A stretch of 64,000 bases of DNA from Sulfurovum riftiae (GCF_001595645.1 NZ_LNKT01000012.1:124001-188000); one strand, 5' to 3'. Shown: positions 41,924 through 50,723, counted from the stretch's first letter. The notes: generated from the sequence alone by a model not told the origin. Numbers and translations: made by a program.

Positions 41924-42436
41924 TTATACCGTAAGCCCATCGGCTTTCATTTTCTGATACTCCGGTCCTTCTTCACCGAGTACAAGCTTTGTTCCGTCGA
42001 TCTTGAACGGCGGAATTTCCAGTGGACTTGGCGGCGGCCCGAAGATCTGGTGACCAGATGCATCGAACTCTCCACCGTGACAGGCACATTTGAACTTATG
42101 CTCATCTCCTAGGTAAGCAGGGATACACCCGAGGTGTGTACACAGCCCGATCGCAACAAGGAAATGATCATCTCCCATTACTACATCTCTCGGATCTGTC
42201 TTCATATCTTTTGCTTTTTTCAAAACAAAAATAGGTTTACCTCTCCACTTTTCTACGTTCAGCACATTTGGCTGTGCTGCACTTAGGTCAATTGTAGTAA
42301 ACCCGGCTGCTTTTACACTTGGCAACGGATCCCAAGTACGTTTCATGGCATAAAGTGCACCGATACCGCCCAAAGCAGTAAAGCCGCCCAACGCCATACC
42401 CATAAAGTCTCTACGACCTTTTGTATTGTTCGCCAT
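41924..42436 (-). CDS. petA: Rieske iron-sulfur subunit of the bc1 complex
   Basis: The 170-residue protein starts with a twin-arginine-like segment (NTKGRRDFMGMALGG) followed by one membrane helix. It has the two [2Fe-2S] ligand motifs CTHLGCIPAYLG and CACHGGEFDASG. The family consensus CPCHGS is slightly altered to CACHGG. Electrons from quinol pass through it to the cytochrome c subunit. It is the first gene of petABC, behind an FNR-type class II promoter with a 27 nt leader. Confidence 0.95.
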   Translation of the reverse strand: MANNTKGRRDFMGMALGGFTALGGIGALYAMKRTWDPLPSVKAAGFTTIDLSAAQPNVLNVEKWRGKPIFVLKKAKDMKTDPRDVVMGDDHFLVAIGLCTHLGCIPAYLGDEHKFKCACHGGEFDASGHQIFGPPPSPLEIPPFKIDGTKLVLGEEGPEYQKMKADGLTV

Positions 42437-42469
42437 ACTTATTCCTTCCTTCTATATTTTTAGCTATTC

Positions 42470-42511
42470 ATTATAGGAGATTTATGCTTAAATAGGATTG
42501 ATTTGTGTCAA
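42470..42511 (-). promoter_or_regulatory. FNR/CRP-family class II promoter of petABC
   Basis: TTGAT-TTGT-GTCAA at 42498-42511 (centre 42504.5) has one mismatch to the symmetrical box. Read on the minus strand, TATAAT at 42475-42470 is a perfect -10 and starts 29.5 bp from the box centre. Transcription would begin near 42463, 27 nt before the petA ATG, with the box at -41.5. Confidence 0.75.
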
Positions 42512-42584
42512 TTGGATTATCATTACTTCTTATAGTCATAAGGTGAGGGTATGAATGAACCCTTTTAGATCAAAAATATCAATT

Positions 42585-43442
42585 TTACTGATAAAATTCA
42601 GATATTTTATTGATATTTATCCTCTCTATAGCTTTTTCAGCCAGAGGAGACTCACTCTCCAATGCTCTTTTTACACTATTGCTGTCAAATCCTTTTACAA
42701 CGATAATTCCGTATCTCCGAATCAATTCTGCCGGATAAACAGCTTCTTTTCCAAGATCAATATAAACAACTTTTGCACCTGAGGCTTTTGCCTCCATTGC
42801 TGTCTGAGAGGAAGCAGTTACAACTGTACTGCTGCTTTTTATCAGATCCATATACTCTTCAGGTTCATGCAGTGTAGTAAAGAGTTTTGCAAGGTCATCT
42901 TCGTACTTGACAAAGAAGTAATGTCCCAGGAGCATTTCCATCTCTACAGCGTTGAAGAAATCCGCATTGCCAAGTACTGTCTTGTCATGATCAGAATCTC
43001 CCAGGAAAAAGAGCAGACGCTCTTCTTTGTCGGAAAGCTCAAAATAATCTTCATCTACGATCACCGCTTCCAGACACTCCTTCTCTTCACAGCCTGCTTT
43101 AAACAAGGTCTCCCCATGGACAGAGTGGTCTTCGCTGTCATGCGCAAAACGCCAAACATGCTTGAAATCGGAGACATATTTGACCAGACGGCCATGGTCA
43201 TCTTCATTGGAATCGATGATCACACTGTCACCGTTCTGTGCGATCGCATCGATGTCCTGAATGGTCTCAATGGTCACGTACTCATGAATACCATGCTCTT
43301 TCAAAGCCACACCTGCACGGAAATCATTGACAAGCAGTTGTGCTTCAACTCCCTCTTTTGCCAATGCCTTCAGCACAGCGGCACCCCTTTTGGCTCTGTC
43401 CAGTCCTATCTTGTGCCCTGTATGGGCATAATAAAATAACAT
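42585..43442 (-). CDS. PseG-like glycosyltransferase-fold protein of unknown function
   Basis: The 285-residue protein begins MLFYYAHTGHKIGLDRAKRG and has two Rossmann-like halves. A C-terminal segment SSTVVTASSQTAMEAKASGAKVVYIDL matches the sugar-nucleotide region of the GT-B/PseG group. PseG hydrolyses a UDP-diacetamido sugar for pseudaminic acid; its His-containing N-terminal loop is only loosely conserved here. No flagellar or pse gene is adjacent, so the substrate is unknown. It follows mnmG by 14 bp on the same strand. Confidence 0.72.
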   Translation of the reverse strand: MLFYYAHTGHKIGLDRAKRGAAVLKALAKEGVEAQLLVNDFRAGVALKEHGIHEYVTIETIQDIDAIAQNGDSVIIDSNEDDHGRLVKYVSDFKHVWRFAHDSEDHSVHGETLFKAGCEEKECLEAVIVDEDYFELSDKEERLLFFLGDSDHDKTVLGNADFFNAVEMEMLLGHYFFVKYEDDLAKLFTTLHEPEEYMDLIKSSSTVVTASSQTAMEAKASGAKVVYIDLGKEAVYPAELIRRYGIIVVKGFDSNSVKRALESESPLAEKAIERININKISEFYQ

Positions 43443-43456
43443 CTTGTCTCCTCTGT

Positions 43457-45331
43457 TTATGGTAGTTTGCCTCTCTGGCTCATTTTGATATAGACATGTA
43501 TGATCTCCAAGGCTGCAGGCGTCACGCCGGATATTTCCGAAGCGGCAAAAAGCGTTGTCGGGTTGGCTTTTTCCAACTTTTCAACGATCTCGTTGCTGAG
43601 TCCTGAAACATTTTTGTAGGTAAAATCCTCGGGTATCTTGATCTTCAACATATCTTTCATCTGATCGATCTGCATCTGCTGTTTCTCTATGTAGCGGCTG
43701 TATTTGGCTTCCACCAGTATCTGTTCCATCACGTCATCATCGTATCTGTCGAATTCGGGCAGCAGTGAGACAAGTTTTTCCCTGTCGAAATCCCCCCGTC
43801 CGATCACATCGATCCAGCAGGTCCGGTCATTGATCTTGACTGCACCGATATTTTCAAGCTTGGCCAGAAATTCTTTGGTAGGTGTCACATAGTTCTCTCT
43901 CAGATAGCCCAAGGCCTCTTCGATATCCGCCTCTTTCTTTTCGAATTTGGCGATATAGTCATCATCGAGAAGACCCAATGCTTTTCCGTATTTTGAGAGT
44001 CTCATATCGGCATTGTCCTCTCTCAGAAGCAGTCTGTACTCGGCACGGCTTGTGAACATACGGTAAGGCTCTTTGGTTCCCTTCGTCACCAGGTCATCGA
44101 TGAGTACACCGATATAGGCTTCGTCACGCCTGAGGATAAGCGGTTCTTTGCCCTGGATATCCAATGCGGCATTGATGCCGGCCATAAGTCCCTGTGCAGC
44201 AGCCTCTTCATAACCTGTTGTTCCGTTGATCTGCCCTGCAGTGTAGAGCCCTTTGATCTTCTTGGTCTCCAGCGTATGCTTGAGCTCCGTCGGGTCCACA
44301 TAATCATACTCTATGGCATACCCGTAGCGCACGATCTTTGCATTTTCCATCCCTTCGACCGAACGTACCATCTCCAGCTGTACATCGGTAGGCAGTGAGG
44401 TGCTCATACCGTTGATGTAATACTCTGTTTCATCGATCGTCTGCGGCTCTACGAAGATCTGGTGCCTTGGCCTGTCACGGAAACGGTTGATCTTGTCTTC
44501 GATACTCGGACAGTAACGCGGCCCCACCCCTTCGATCTGACCGGAGAACATCGGGGCTCTGTAAAAATTGCTCTCGATGATCTCATGTGTCCTCTCATTG
44601 GTATATGCCACATAGCAGGGAAGCTGTTTGGGGTTGAAGGTGCTTCTGTCCGTCCTGAATGAGAATGGCGGCGGCGGTGTATCTCCCGGCTGCACTTCCA
44701 TCACTGAGATATCGACCGATTTGGCATCGATACGGGCACAGGTACCTGTCTTGAGTCTGCCTATATTGAGTCCCAGGCTTTTGAGATACTCTGCAAGTTC
44801 TACCGAGGCGAATTCTCCCTGTCTTCCCGCCGTCTGCTTTTTGTCACCGATATGAATGAGACCATTGAGGAAAGTCCCTGCAGTGATGATGATCTTGGAT
44901 GCCATATAGCGGTTGCCCAGCTGCGTGGTAACCCCCTTGACCTCACCCTCTTCCACGATCAGGCCGTCTACGATCTCCTGTTTGACATCGAGGTTGTCCG
45001 TATTGAGTACCACGTTGCGCATATAGATACGGTATCGGTCCATATCGATCTGTGCCCTGGTCCCACGGACCGCAGGCCCTTTGGAAGCGTTGAGTGTACG
45101 GAACTGTATGCCCGTTTTGTCTGTACACAGTCCCATCTCACCGCCCAGAGCATCCACTTCCCGTACCAGGTGCCCCTTAGCCAGTCCGCCAATGGCAGGG
45201 TTACAGGAACTCGCACCGATCTGTTCGGCAAGTATCGTTATCATCAGTGTCTTCACACCCATACGTGCAGAAGCCAACGAAGCTTCGATCCCCGCATGTC
45301 CACCACCGATTACAATTACGTCATATTTCAT
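43457..45331 (-). CDS. mnmG: tRNA uridine-5-carboxymethylaminomethyl modification enzyme MnmG
   Basis: A 624-residue flavoprotein starting at ATG 45331 ([18 protein letters not shown]), two codons inside a TTG-initiated frame. It shows the FAD loop [30 protein letters not shown] with a catalytic Cys, [12 protein letters not shown], and a second Cys in [12 protein letters not shown] followed by LPCYVAYTN. The C-terminal MnmE-binding helical domain is complete. With MnmE it modifies U34 in tRNAs. A GTAGGGT palindrome lies directly upstream. Confidence 0.96.
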   Translation of the reverse strand: MKYDVIVIGGGHAGIEASLASARMGVKTLMITILAEQIGASSCNPAIGGLAKGHLVREVDALGGEMGLCTDKTGIQFRTLNASKGPAVRGTRAQIDMDRYRIYMRNVVLNTDNLDVKQEIVDGLIVEEGEVKGVTTQLGNRYMASKIIITAGTFLNGLIHIGDKKQTAGRQGEFASVELAEYLKSLGLNIGRLKTGTCARIDAKSVDISVMEVQPGDTPPPPFSFRTDRSTFNPKQLPCYVAYTNERTHEIIESNFYRAPMFSGQIEGVGPRYCPSIEDKINRFRDRPRHQIFVEPQTIDETEYYINGMSTSLPTDVQLEMVRSVEGMENAKIVRYGYAIEYDYVDPTELKHTLETKKIKGLYTAGQINGTTGYEEAAAQGLMAGINAALDIQGKEPLILRRDEAYIGVLIDDLVTKGTKEPYRMFTSRAEYRLLLREDNADMRLSKYGKALGLLDDDYIAKFEKKEADIEEALGYLRENYVTPTKEFLAKLENIGAVKINDRTCWIDVIGRGDFDREKLVSLLPEFDRYDDDVMEQILVEAKYSRYIEKQQMQIDQMKDMLKIKIPEDFTYKNVSGLSNEIVEKLEKANPTTLFAASEISGVTPAALEIIHVYIKMSQRGKLP

Positions 45332-45345
45332 TTCCAAAACCTTTG

Positions 45346-45406
45346 TAGGGTTGGTTCACCGACCATGATAGGAACGATACCTTTTGGTCGATAAATCGAC
45401 CCTACA
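45346..45406. repeat. GTAGGGT-family palindrome between mnmG and ribE
   Basis: Arms 45346-45365 (starting GTAGGGTTGG) and 45387-45406 (ending CGACCCTAC) pair at about 16 of 20 positions, around 21 bp. It lies in the divergent promoter region. The TATAAT at about 45423-45428, just outside it, is a good -10 for ribE. Confidence 0.65.
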
Positions 45407-45459
45407 TGTAATATATTGTGTTATAATTAGCGAATTATATCCAAATTAATTGAGGTCAT

Positions 45460-46077
45460 ATGTTTACAGGTCTTATCCGTGAAATCGCCACTGTCAAAAG
45501 CTACAGGAACAATATTCTGACGATCAAATCAAAACACAAAGCAAAACTTGGGGACTCCATTGCCGTCAACGGTGTCTGCCTGACGGTCATCAAGGTCAAT
45601 CCCGACGGTTTTGACCTTGAACTGGCCGATGAGACACGTTCCATCATCGATGAGAGCAAGATCTCCGGGGAGGTTCATATCGAACCTGCTATGCAGATGA
45701 ACGACCGTTTCGAAGGTCACATCGTGCAGGGGCATGTAGATTGTGTAGGGGAGGTTGCAAAGATCACCAAACGTGAGAACGGCACCGACTTCATCATCAA
45801 GGTCGATCCAAAGTACATTGCCCACATCATCCCCAAAGGCTCCATCACCATAGACGGGATCTCTCTGACAGTCAATGATGTCTATAAGGACAGCTTCCGC
45901 ATCACCATCATTCCCCATACACTTGAGAATACCTTGATGAAGCACTACAGGGTAGGAACCAAACTCAACATAGAAACCGATGTGTTCGCCAGATACATCG
46001 ACCATATACTTGCACACCGGTCTTCCAAAAAGTCTATGTCATGGGATGATGTGGACAAGATACAGATGAGTTATTAA
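45460..46077 (+). CDS. ribE: Riboflavin synthase alpha chain
   Basis: The 205-residue protein has the two lumazine-binding repeats: MFTGLIREIATVKSYRNN with GDSIAVNGVCLTVIK in the first half, and QGHVDCVGEVAKITKREN with KGSITIDGISLTVNDV in the second. The trimer swaps these halves to make riboflavin from two lumazines. Length is normal. No FMN riboswitch is visible in the 54 bp leader region, which contains only an ordinary promoter. It is a single gene facing away from mnmG. Confidence 0.95.
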   Translation: MFTGLIREIATVKSYRNNILTIKSKHKAKLGDSIAVNGVCLTVIKVNPDGFDLELADETRSIIDESKISGEVHIEPAMQMNDRFEGHIVQGHVDCVGEVAKITKRENGTDFIIKVDPKYIAHIIPKGSITIDGISLTVNDVYKDSFRITIIPHTLENTLMKHYRVGTKLNIETDVFARYIDHILAHRSSKKSMSWDDVDKIQMSY

Positions 46078-46138
46078 AAGGCATATAGATATTTTACTCC
46101 TTTCGGACAAGATGTATCTGTATGCACATGCTCTCATT

Positions 46139-46160
46139 GGTGGGTAAGACCCACCCTACA
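46139..46160. repeat. GTAGGGT-family palindrome at the mnmD-like gene end
   Basis: GGTGGGT-AAG-ACCCACC (46139-46155) followed by CTAC touches the stop codon of the next gene (46156). A related GGTGGGCGATTGCC-TACCCTAC lies at about 46996-47020, between the same gene's start and the NifX-like gene, so this gene is flanked on both sides. Confidence 0.6.
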
Positions 46161-46947
46161 AATACTCACGATCCCTCATACTCTTTGCGGCAGGATTTCG
46201 CTGCTTTTTCAACTCCATATCGATATACTCCAGACCATCCAGCATTTTAAGACTTGCCACGGTTGAATAACGCATCATTTCCGCCCTGTGCACAAAGAGT
46301 TTGAACCCATTCTCGTACAAGCCAAGACGGACAGCTGCCGCCGTTGAGTAGGTAGTGAGCAGAGCATCATCACTGCATATTGCTCTGACATCTCCAAAGT
46401 GCTCCTGTGTCCAAAGCAGCGGATTGTGTGCAGGAGAGAAGGCATCCTGATAGACCACATCGATCTTTTCACGGATCTTCGGAATATTTTCTCTGGCATC
46501 TCCCAACAGTATCTCTATTTTGAACTGTGCATCTTCATAGAAGAACTCCTTGCTGATCGCATCGATGATTGGCTTGATGGTCTCAAACTCGGGAGGGTAG
46601 GCAAAGTTGGTAAGAGAACGGATAAGGCCTTCATCGAATTCGGGAGAAAGGATATGTACTTTTGTTTTCAGATCGTTGTTCAGCAGGTAATAGAGTGTGG
46701 CAAATGTGTTATACCCCAGGCCGAAACAGATATCGAGGATGGTGAGCTTTTCTTTCTTTTTTGTAAAAGAGAGTGCCGGCTTTACATGTTTTTCCAGGGA
46801 TTCATGCAGTGCACCGTCTTTTGTGGAGTGGTAGGGTTCATCAAACTCTTTGGAGAAGAGCGTGTTGCTACCGTCTTCGCAGTGGACCAGCTCTTTTTGG
46901 GGTCGCAGTTTTTCGTTATACATTTTATCCATCAATTTCTTTGACAT
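46156..46947 (-). CDS. MnmD-like (DUF752) SAM-dependent methyltransferase
   Basis: I start this 263-residue protein at ATG 46947 (MSKKLMDKMYNEKL); the longer frame reads into a GTAGGGT palindrome. It has the SAM loop LTILDICFGLGYNTFATLYY, an acidic strand and VDVVYQDAFSPAHNPLLWTQEHF, all typical of the MnmC(m)/MnmD domain that methylates nm5U34 in tRNA. The FAD oxidase domain of bifunctional MnmC is absent. Together with MnmG it suits wobble-uridine modification. The gene is framed by GTAGGGT palindromes at both ends. Confidence 0.87.
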   Translation of the reverse strand: MSKKLMDKMYNEKLRPQKELVHCEDGSNTLFSKEFDEPYHSTKDGALHESLEKHVKPALSFTKKKEKLTILDICFGLGYNTFATLYYLLNNDLKTKVHILSPEFDEGLIRSLTNFAYPPEFETIKPIIDAISKEFFYEDAQFKIEILLGDARENIPKIREKIDVVYQDAFSPAHNPLLWTQEHFGDVRAICSDDALLTTYSTAAAVRLGLYENGFKLFVHRAEMMRYSTVASLKMLDGLEYIDMELKKQRNPAAKSMRDREYL

Positions 46948-47022
46948 GGCCCTTTCGGCGAGAAGTGTGATCGTATGAAAATTCCCTCTCAAAATGGTGG
47001 GCGATTGCCTACCCTACAGCAT

Positions 47023-47328
47023 TTATAGGCCGATCTCATCCAGCTCTTTGAACTTGAATGCTTCGATGATATCTCCTATAGTCTCTTCTTCCCGGACAAC
47101 CAATACCATCATCCCTTCATTCATATAGTCGATATAATTCTCGTATTTATTGGCAAGAATGATGAAGTCCACCCATTCACCCTCAAGGGCTTCAATGGAA
47201 TCATAAAACTCTGTTGACTTGATACGCCCTTCATCCAAATCGACAAGTGCCCATTTCTTTGCTTCGAGCTGCGGTACTACTTTTGCACTTTCTATATCGT
47301 TTCCATTTACGGGGATCCAGATAAGCAT
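47023..47328 (-). CDS. Small protein with a NifX-like fold, unknown function
   Basis: The 101-residue protein starts MLIWIPVNGNDIESAKVVP, then KKWALVDLDEGRIKSTEF, and ends VLVVREEETIGDIIEAFKF. The order (IPV...G strand, a strand-turn with D-EG, and a final helix with ..DIIEAF) resembles the dinitrogenase iron-molybdenum cofactor-binding fold (NifX/NafY). No Cys or His cluster ligands are present. The gene lies 1 bp after the luxS stop, so it is probably co-expressed with luxS. Nitrogenase genes are not seen here, so the name is only structural. Confidence 0.68.
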   Translation of the reverse strand: MLIWIPVNGNDIESAKVVPQLEAKKWALVDLDEGRIKSTEFYDSIEALEGEWVDFIILANKYENYIDYMNEGMMVLVVREEETIGDIIEAFKFKELDEIGL

Positions 47329-47329
47329 C

Positions 47330-47839
47330 CTAGAGTCCTTTCAGAATTTTTTTGCTGAGTTTCAGTTTTTTGTTATTCATGATGCCGATACCTCTGTCCA
47401 AAACAGTCTGTGCGATCTCTTTTGCTTCTTTGAGTGAGTGCATTTTGTAGGTGCCGCACTGATAGATATTGAGTTCGGGAATATCTTTCTTTGATTTCAC
47501 TTTCAATACATCTTTCATCGATGCTTCCCAGGCTTTTGCCACTTTTTTTGCTTTAGGTCTTCCAAGCAAAGACATATAGAAGCCGGTACGGCATCCCATG
47601 GGAGAGATATCGATGATCTCCACTTTTTTGGAGTTGAGATGGTCTCTCATAAAACCGGCAAAGAGATGTTCAAGCGTATGGATACCCTTGACGGAAAGTT
47701 TCTCTTCATTGGGTTTGCAGAAACGCAGGTCGAACACGGTAATGGGATCTCCGCAGGGTGAACTCATCTTCTTTGCAACTCTCACTGCCGGGGCGATCAT
47801 CTTGGTATGATCTACGGTAAAACTGTCTAATAGTGGCAT
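47330..47839 (-). CDS. luxS: S-ribosylhomocysteine lyase
   Basis: The 169-residue protein contains [15 protein letters not shown] (two His metal ligands and catalytic Glu), [13 protein letters not shown] with the catalytic Cys, and [10 protein letters not shown] with the Cys metal ligand. It cleaves S-ribosylhomocysteine to homocysteine and the AI-2 precursor as part of the activated methyl cycle. GAAGG lies before ATG 47839. The small NifX-like gene follows directly. AI-2 signalling in this host is not shown by sequence. Confidence 0.96.
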   Translation of the reverse strand: MPLLDSFTVDHTKMIAPAVRVAKKMSSPCGDPITVFDLRFCKPNEEKLSVKGIHTLEHLFAGFMRDHLNSKKVEIIDISPMGCRTGFYMSLLGRPKAKKVAKAWEASMKDVLKVKSKKDIPELNIYQCGTYKMHSLKEAKEIAQTVLDRGIGIMNNKKLKLSKKILKGL

Positions 47840-47884
47840 TATAATTTCCTTCTAATTTTTTCAAATTATAACGAAATAAATGTT

Positions 47885-48060
47885 GAATGATGAATTGTGA
47901 ATGATGAATTGTAAAAAATAAAGATTTTTGTATAGAAAAGCTCAGATTTGGTGCAGATTTTGCTTTAGCAAGGGAATTTACAAGGGAGCCTACTTACAAG
48001 TAGGTGACTGCAGAAAATTCCCGCAGTCTGAAGTGAAAGATGTGCCGAAGCTGAGTTTTT
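47885..48060. repeat. Heptamer array and long imperfect inverted repeat between luxS and porB
   Basis: GAATGATGAATTGT is repeated twice (47885-47912), i.e. four related heptamers. From about 47936 to 48060 two arms of about 45 bp pair imperfectly (AAAGCTCAGATTTGG...GGGAATTT with AAATTCCC...GCTGAGTTTTT). Inside are smaller hairpins, CCTACTT-AC-AAGTAGG at 47989-48004 and GACTGC/GCAGTC. The outer arm reaches the porB stop codon. A structured transcript end or a mobile palindromic element is possible. Confidence 0.6.
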
Positions 48061-49012
48061 ATATTCTTGCTTCTTCGCGGCGCTGTAACATATCCCAATA
48101 CTCATTGATATTTTTCTGAATCTGCTCAATCACATGTCTGTTTTCAGGTTTGAACAGGTGTTTGTAACGTCCCTGTGCACCAAGATAATCCTCAACTTTG
48201 AGAACATTTTTCGGTCTGTAAAGAATGTTCAGCTCATGTCCGTCAATAATTTCATAAAGCGGGAACATCAGTGTATCTGTTGCAAGGTCTGTCAAAAGAA
48301 TCGTATCTTTCGGATCAAATCTCCACTCTGTTGTACAAGGAGAAACGGTATTAATAAAACACGGCCCTTCTGTTTCAAGTGCTTTTTGGAATCCTTTTGC
48401 CATGGATTTCCATTTGTTCGGAGCCAACTGTGCCACATATGGTGCACCGTGTGCCGCCATAATGGCAACAAGGTCTTTTTTCTTCTCTTTCTTACCGTAA
48501 GAGTGTGTTCCGGCCTGTGCTGTAGAAGTTGTTGCCCCAATAGGTGTAGCAGAAGATCTCTGTCCACCCGTGTTTGCATAGTTCTCATTGTCAAGACAGA
48601 TATAGGTAAAGTCATGTCCTCTTTCCACTGCACCTGAAAGCCACTGGAAACCGATATCGTATGTTGAACCGTCACCACCGAATGCAACAAATTTTACAGG
48701 AGCATCATTGTCTTTGAGTGTCCCTTTTCTTTTTCTTGCTTTATGCATTGCTTCCGCACCGGTTACTGCTGTTGCCGCATTTTCAAAACCGATATGGATC
48801 CAGGATGTATCCCATGATGTAAACGGATAAACTGCTGTCGATACTTCAAGACAGCCTGTATTGGAAGAGATAACAAGATTGTCATCTGTACAGTTCATAA
48901 GCTCTCTGACGATCATAGAGTGCGCACACCCTGGACAGAGTGTATGTGCACCTTCGAATCTATCGTTGTTGGTCGAAAATTCTTTTAAGTTTTTAATTGA
49001 TGTAATAGCCAT
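48059..49012 (-). CDS. porB: Pyruvate:ferredoxin oxidoreductase beta subunit
   Basis: The 317-residue subunit binds thiamine diphosphate: FVAFGGDGSTYDIGFQWLSG and CLDNENYANTGGQRSSATP form the TPP motif. The [4Fe-4S] cluster Cys are in CPGCAHS, TGCLEVS and a later CTTEWRF. It is the catalytic half that, with PorA, cleaves or makes pyruvate in the reverse TCA-type metabolism of this group. It is last in porGDAB, 2 bp after porA. Confidence 0.95.
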   Translation of the reverse strand: MAITSIKNLKEFSTNNDRFEGAHTLCPGCAHSMIVRELMNCTDDNLVISSNTGCLEVSTAVYPFTSWDTSWIHIGFENAATAVTGAEAMHKARKRKGTLKDNDAPVKFVAFGGDGSTYDIGFQWLSGAVERGHDFTYICLDNENYANTGGQRSSATPIGATTSTAQAGTHSYGKKEKKKDLVAIMAAHGAPYVAQLAPNKWKSMAKGFQKALETEGPCFINTVSPCTTEWRFDPKDTILLTDLATDTLMFPLYEIIDGHELNILYRPKNVLKVEDYLGAQGRYKHLFKPENRHVIEQIQKNINEYWDMLQRREEARI

Positions 49013-49014
49013 TG

Positions 49015-50250
49015 TTAACCTCTTTGTGTTTGAAAATATCCAAGTTTAGGACCTCTAAGGCCTGAAAACTGCTGAATATCCGTTGTGATATATCCTGCAT
49101 CCGCATGTGCTTTCTGCTCTTTAAATATTCTCTTTGCTTCATCGATAGAGAAGTCACGTCCCCCAAGTCCATAAATATAGTTTGTAACAAGCGGACGTGT
49201 ATCTGTAGTATAAAGTGCTGCAGAGACTTCATTAAAGAATGCGCCCATTGCGCCACCCGGTGATGATCTATCAAGAACAGCAATCGATTTCGCCCCTTTA
49301 AGTGCTTCTCTTACCTGGTCAAAAGGGAAAGGTCTGAAACATCTGATTGCAACAACACCTGCTTTAATGCCTTCTTCTTCCCTGAGCTGTTGTGCCGCGA
49401 CTATGGCAGTTTCAACTGTTGTACCCAATGCGACAATAACAACTTCCGCATCTTCCATATTGTAAGATTCTACTCTGTTATATTTTCTGCCTGTCAGTTT
49501 TTCAAATTCTTCAAAAACAGCATCGATCACAGGACGGGAATCCATCAGTGCTTTGTGCTGTTTTGCTTTATGCTCAAAGTGCCAGTCTTCTTCCGTCTGT
49601 GCCCCGTAAGTAACAGGTCTGGAGAAATCAAGCAAATCATCAACAGGTTTAAAATCTCCAATAAAGTCATACGCTTTATCATCCTGCAAAGGATAGACAT
49701 TTTGTGCGGTATGCGAAGTAATAAAACCATCCTGGTGTACCATTACGGGAAGTCTTACAGCGTGGTCTTCGCCGATCTTAAAAGCACACAGTGTCAAGTC
49801 ATAGGCTTCCTGGGAATTGAATGCATCCATCTGTATCCAACCTGAGTCACGTCCCATATACATATCTGCATGATCACCACGAACATTCAATGGCGATGCC
49901 AATGCTCTGTTTACCACAGTAAGCACAATAGGAAGTCTCATACCTGATGCCTGATAAAGTACCTCGGCCATCAATGCAAATCCTTGAGAAGAGGTCGCAG
50001 TTGCCACACGTCCGCCTGCGGCAGACGCACCGACACATCCTGACATTGCAGCATGCTCGGACTCAACCATGACGAATTCTCCGTCAACATAACCATTTGC
50101 TACATATGCACCATAGTTTTCAACAATTGGTGTTGAAGGCGTAATAGGATACGCTGCAACCACATCTACACGTGCCTGTCTTAATGCTTGAGAAGCTGCG
50201 TAGTTACCATCCCATACTTCTCTGTCTTGAATATCAAATTTTTCTGCCAT
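49015..50250 (-). CDS. porA: Pyruvate:ferredoxin oxidoreductase alpha subunit
   Basis: The 411-residue protein shows AAYPITPSTPIVENYGAYVANG and SEHAAMSGCVGASAAGGRVAT followed by SSQGFALMAEVLYQASGMRLPIV, the PorA pattern. The C-terminal half carries the CoA-binding region (VVAIRCFRPFPFDQVREAL). It forms the substrate-binding half of the complex with PorB. It lies 9 bp after porD and 2 bp before porB. Confidence 0.95.
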   Translation of the reverse strand: MAEKFDIQDREVWDGNYAASQALRQARVDVVAAYPITPSTPIVENYGAYVANGYVDGEFVMVESEHAAMSGCVGASAAGGRVATATSSQGFALMAEVLYQASGMRLPIVLTVVNRALASPLNVRGDHADMYMGRDSGWIQMDAFNSQEAYDLTLCAFKIGEDHAVRLPVMVHQDGFITSHTAQNVYPLQDDKAYDFIGDFKPVDDLLDFSRPVTYGAQTEEDWHFEHKAKQHKALMDSRPVIDAVFEEFEKLTGRKYNRVESYNMEDAEVVIVALGTTVETAIVAAQQLREEEGIKAGVVAIRCFRPFPFDQVREALKGAKSIAVLDRSSPGGAMGAFFNEVSAALYTTDTRPLVTNYIYGLGGRDFSIDEAKRIFKEQKAHADAGYITTDIQQFSGLRGPKLGYFQTQRG

Positions 50251-50259
50251 TACAGTTCC

Positions 50260-50712
50260 TTACTTATCTTCTTTTTTCTTTTTCTCTGGCCAAGCAGCAA
50301 GTGCTGTATCCAAGGCTGTCTGTTCACTGAACATCAAAAGTGATTTTGGATTGGTAGGACATACTTCCACACATACCGCACACCCTTTACAGTGGTCATA
50401 GTCGATACCGAGCATCTGTTTGTCTCTTGAAATGATCGATGTATCAGGACACCATACCCAGCAATTCTGGCAATCGATACAGACATCAATATTGAATACC
50501 GGTTTTTCTACTCTCCACGACGCAACGGATGCCGTATAGGAGTTAAAATCAGAGTAATGTCTCTCTTCCGCTTTTTGGTGTACGATACCTGTTGCATCAC
50601 CGTTGAATGATGTAAGTACGATACCCTGTGTTACTTCATCCCAGCCGACATGTTCACCGCCCAGTTCCTTAACACCTCTGTTCTCTGCTGCACATAAATT
50701 TTGATCTTGCAT
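50260..50712 (-). CDS. porD: Pyruvate:ferredoxin oxidoreductase delta (ferredoxin) subunit
   Basis: A 150-residue protein with two [4Fe-4S] ferredoxin motifs: CIDCQNCWVWCPDTS and CKGCAVCVEVCPTNP. The N-terminal 75 residues have no Cys cluster and probably dock the subunit; PorD in thermophiles is usually near 100 residues, so this form is extended. It wires electrons between the PorAB clusters and ferredoxin. It is second in the operon. Confidence 0.93.
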   Translation of the reverse strand: MQDQNLCAAENRGVKELGGEHVGWDEVTQGIVLTSFNGDATGIVHQKAEERHYSDFNSYTASVASWRVEKPVFNIDVCIDCQNCWVWCPDTSIISRDKQMLGIDYDHCKGCAVCVEVCPTNPKSLLMFSEQTALDTALAAWPEKKKKEDK

Positions 50713-50723
50713 TTTCTTCCCCT

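Noticed and set aside
45424-45460. FMN riboswitch upstream of ribE
   Set aside because: Only about 50 bp separate a palindrome from the start codon, and none of the conserved RFN-element words are visible.
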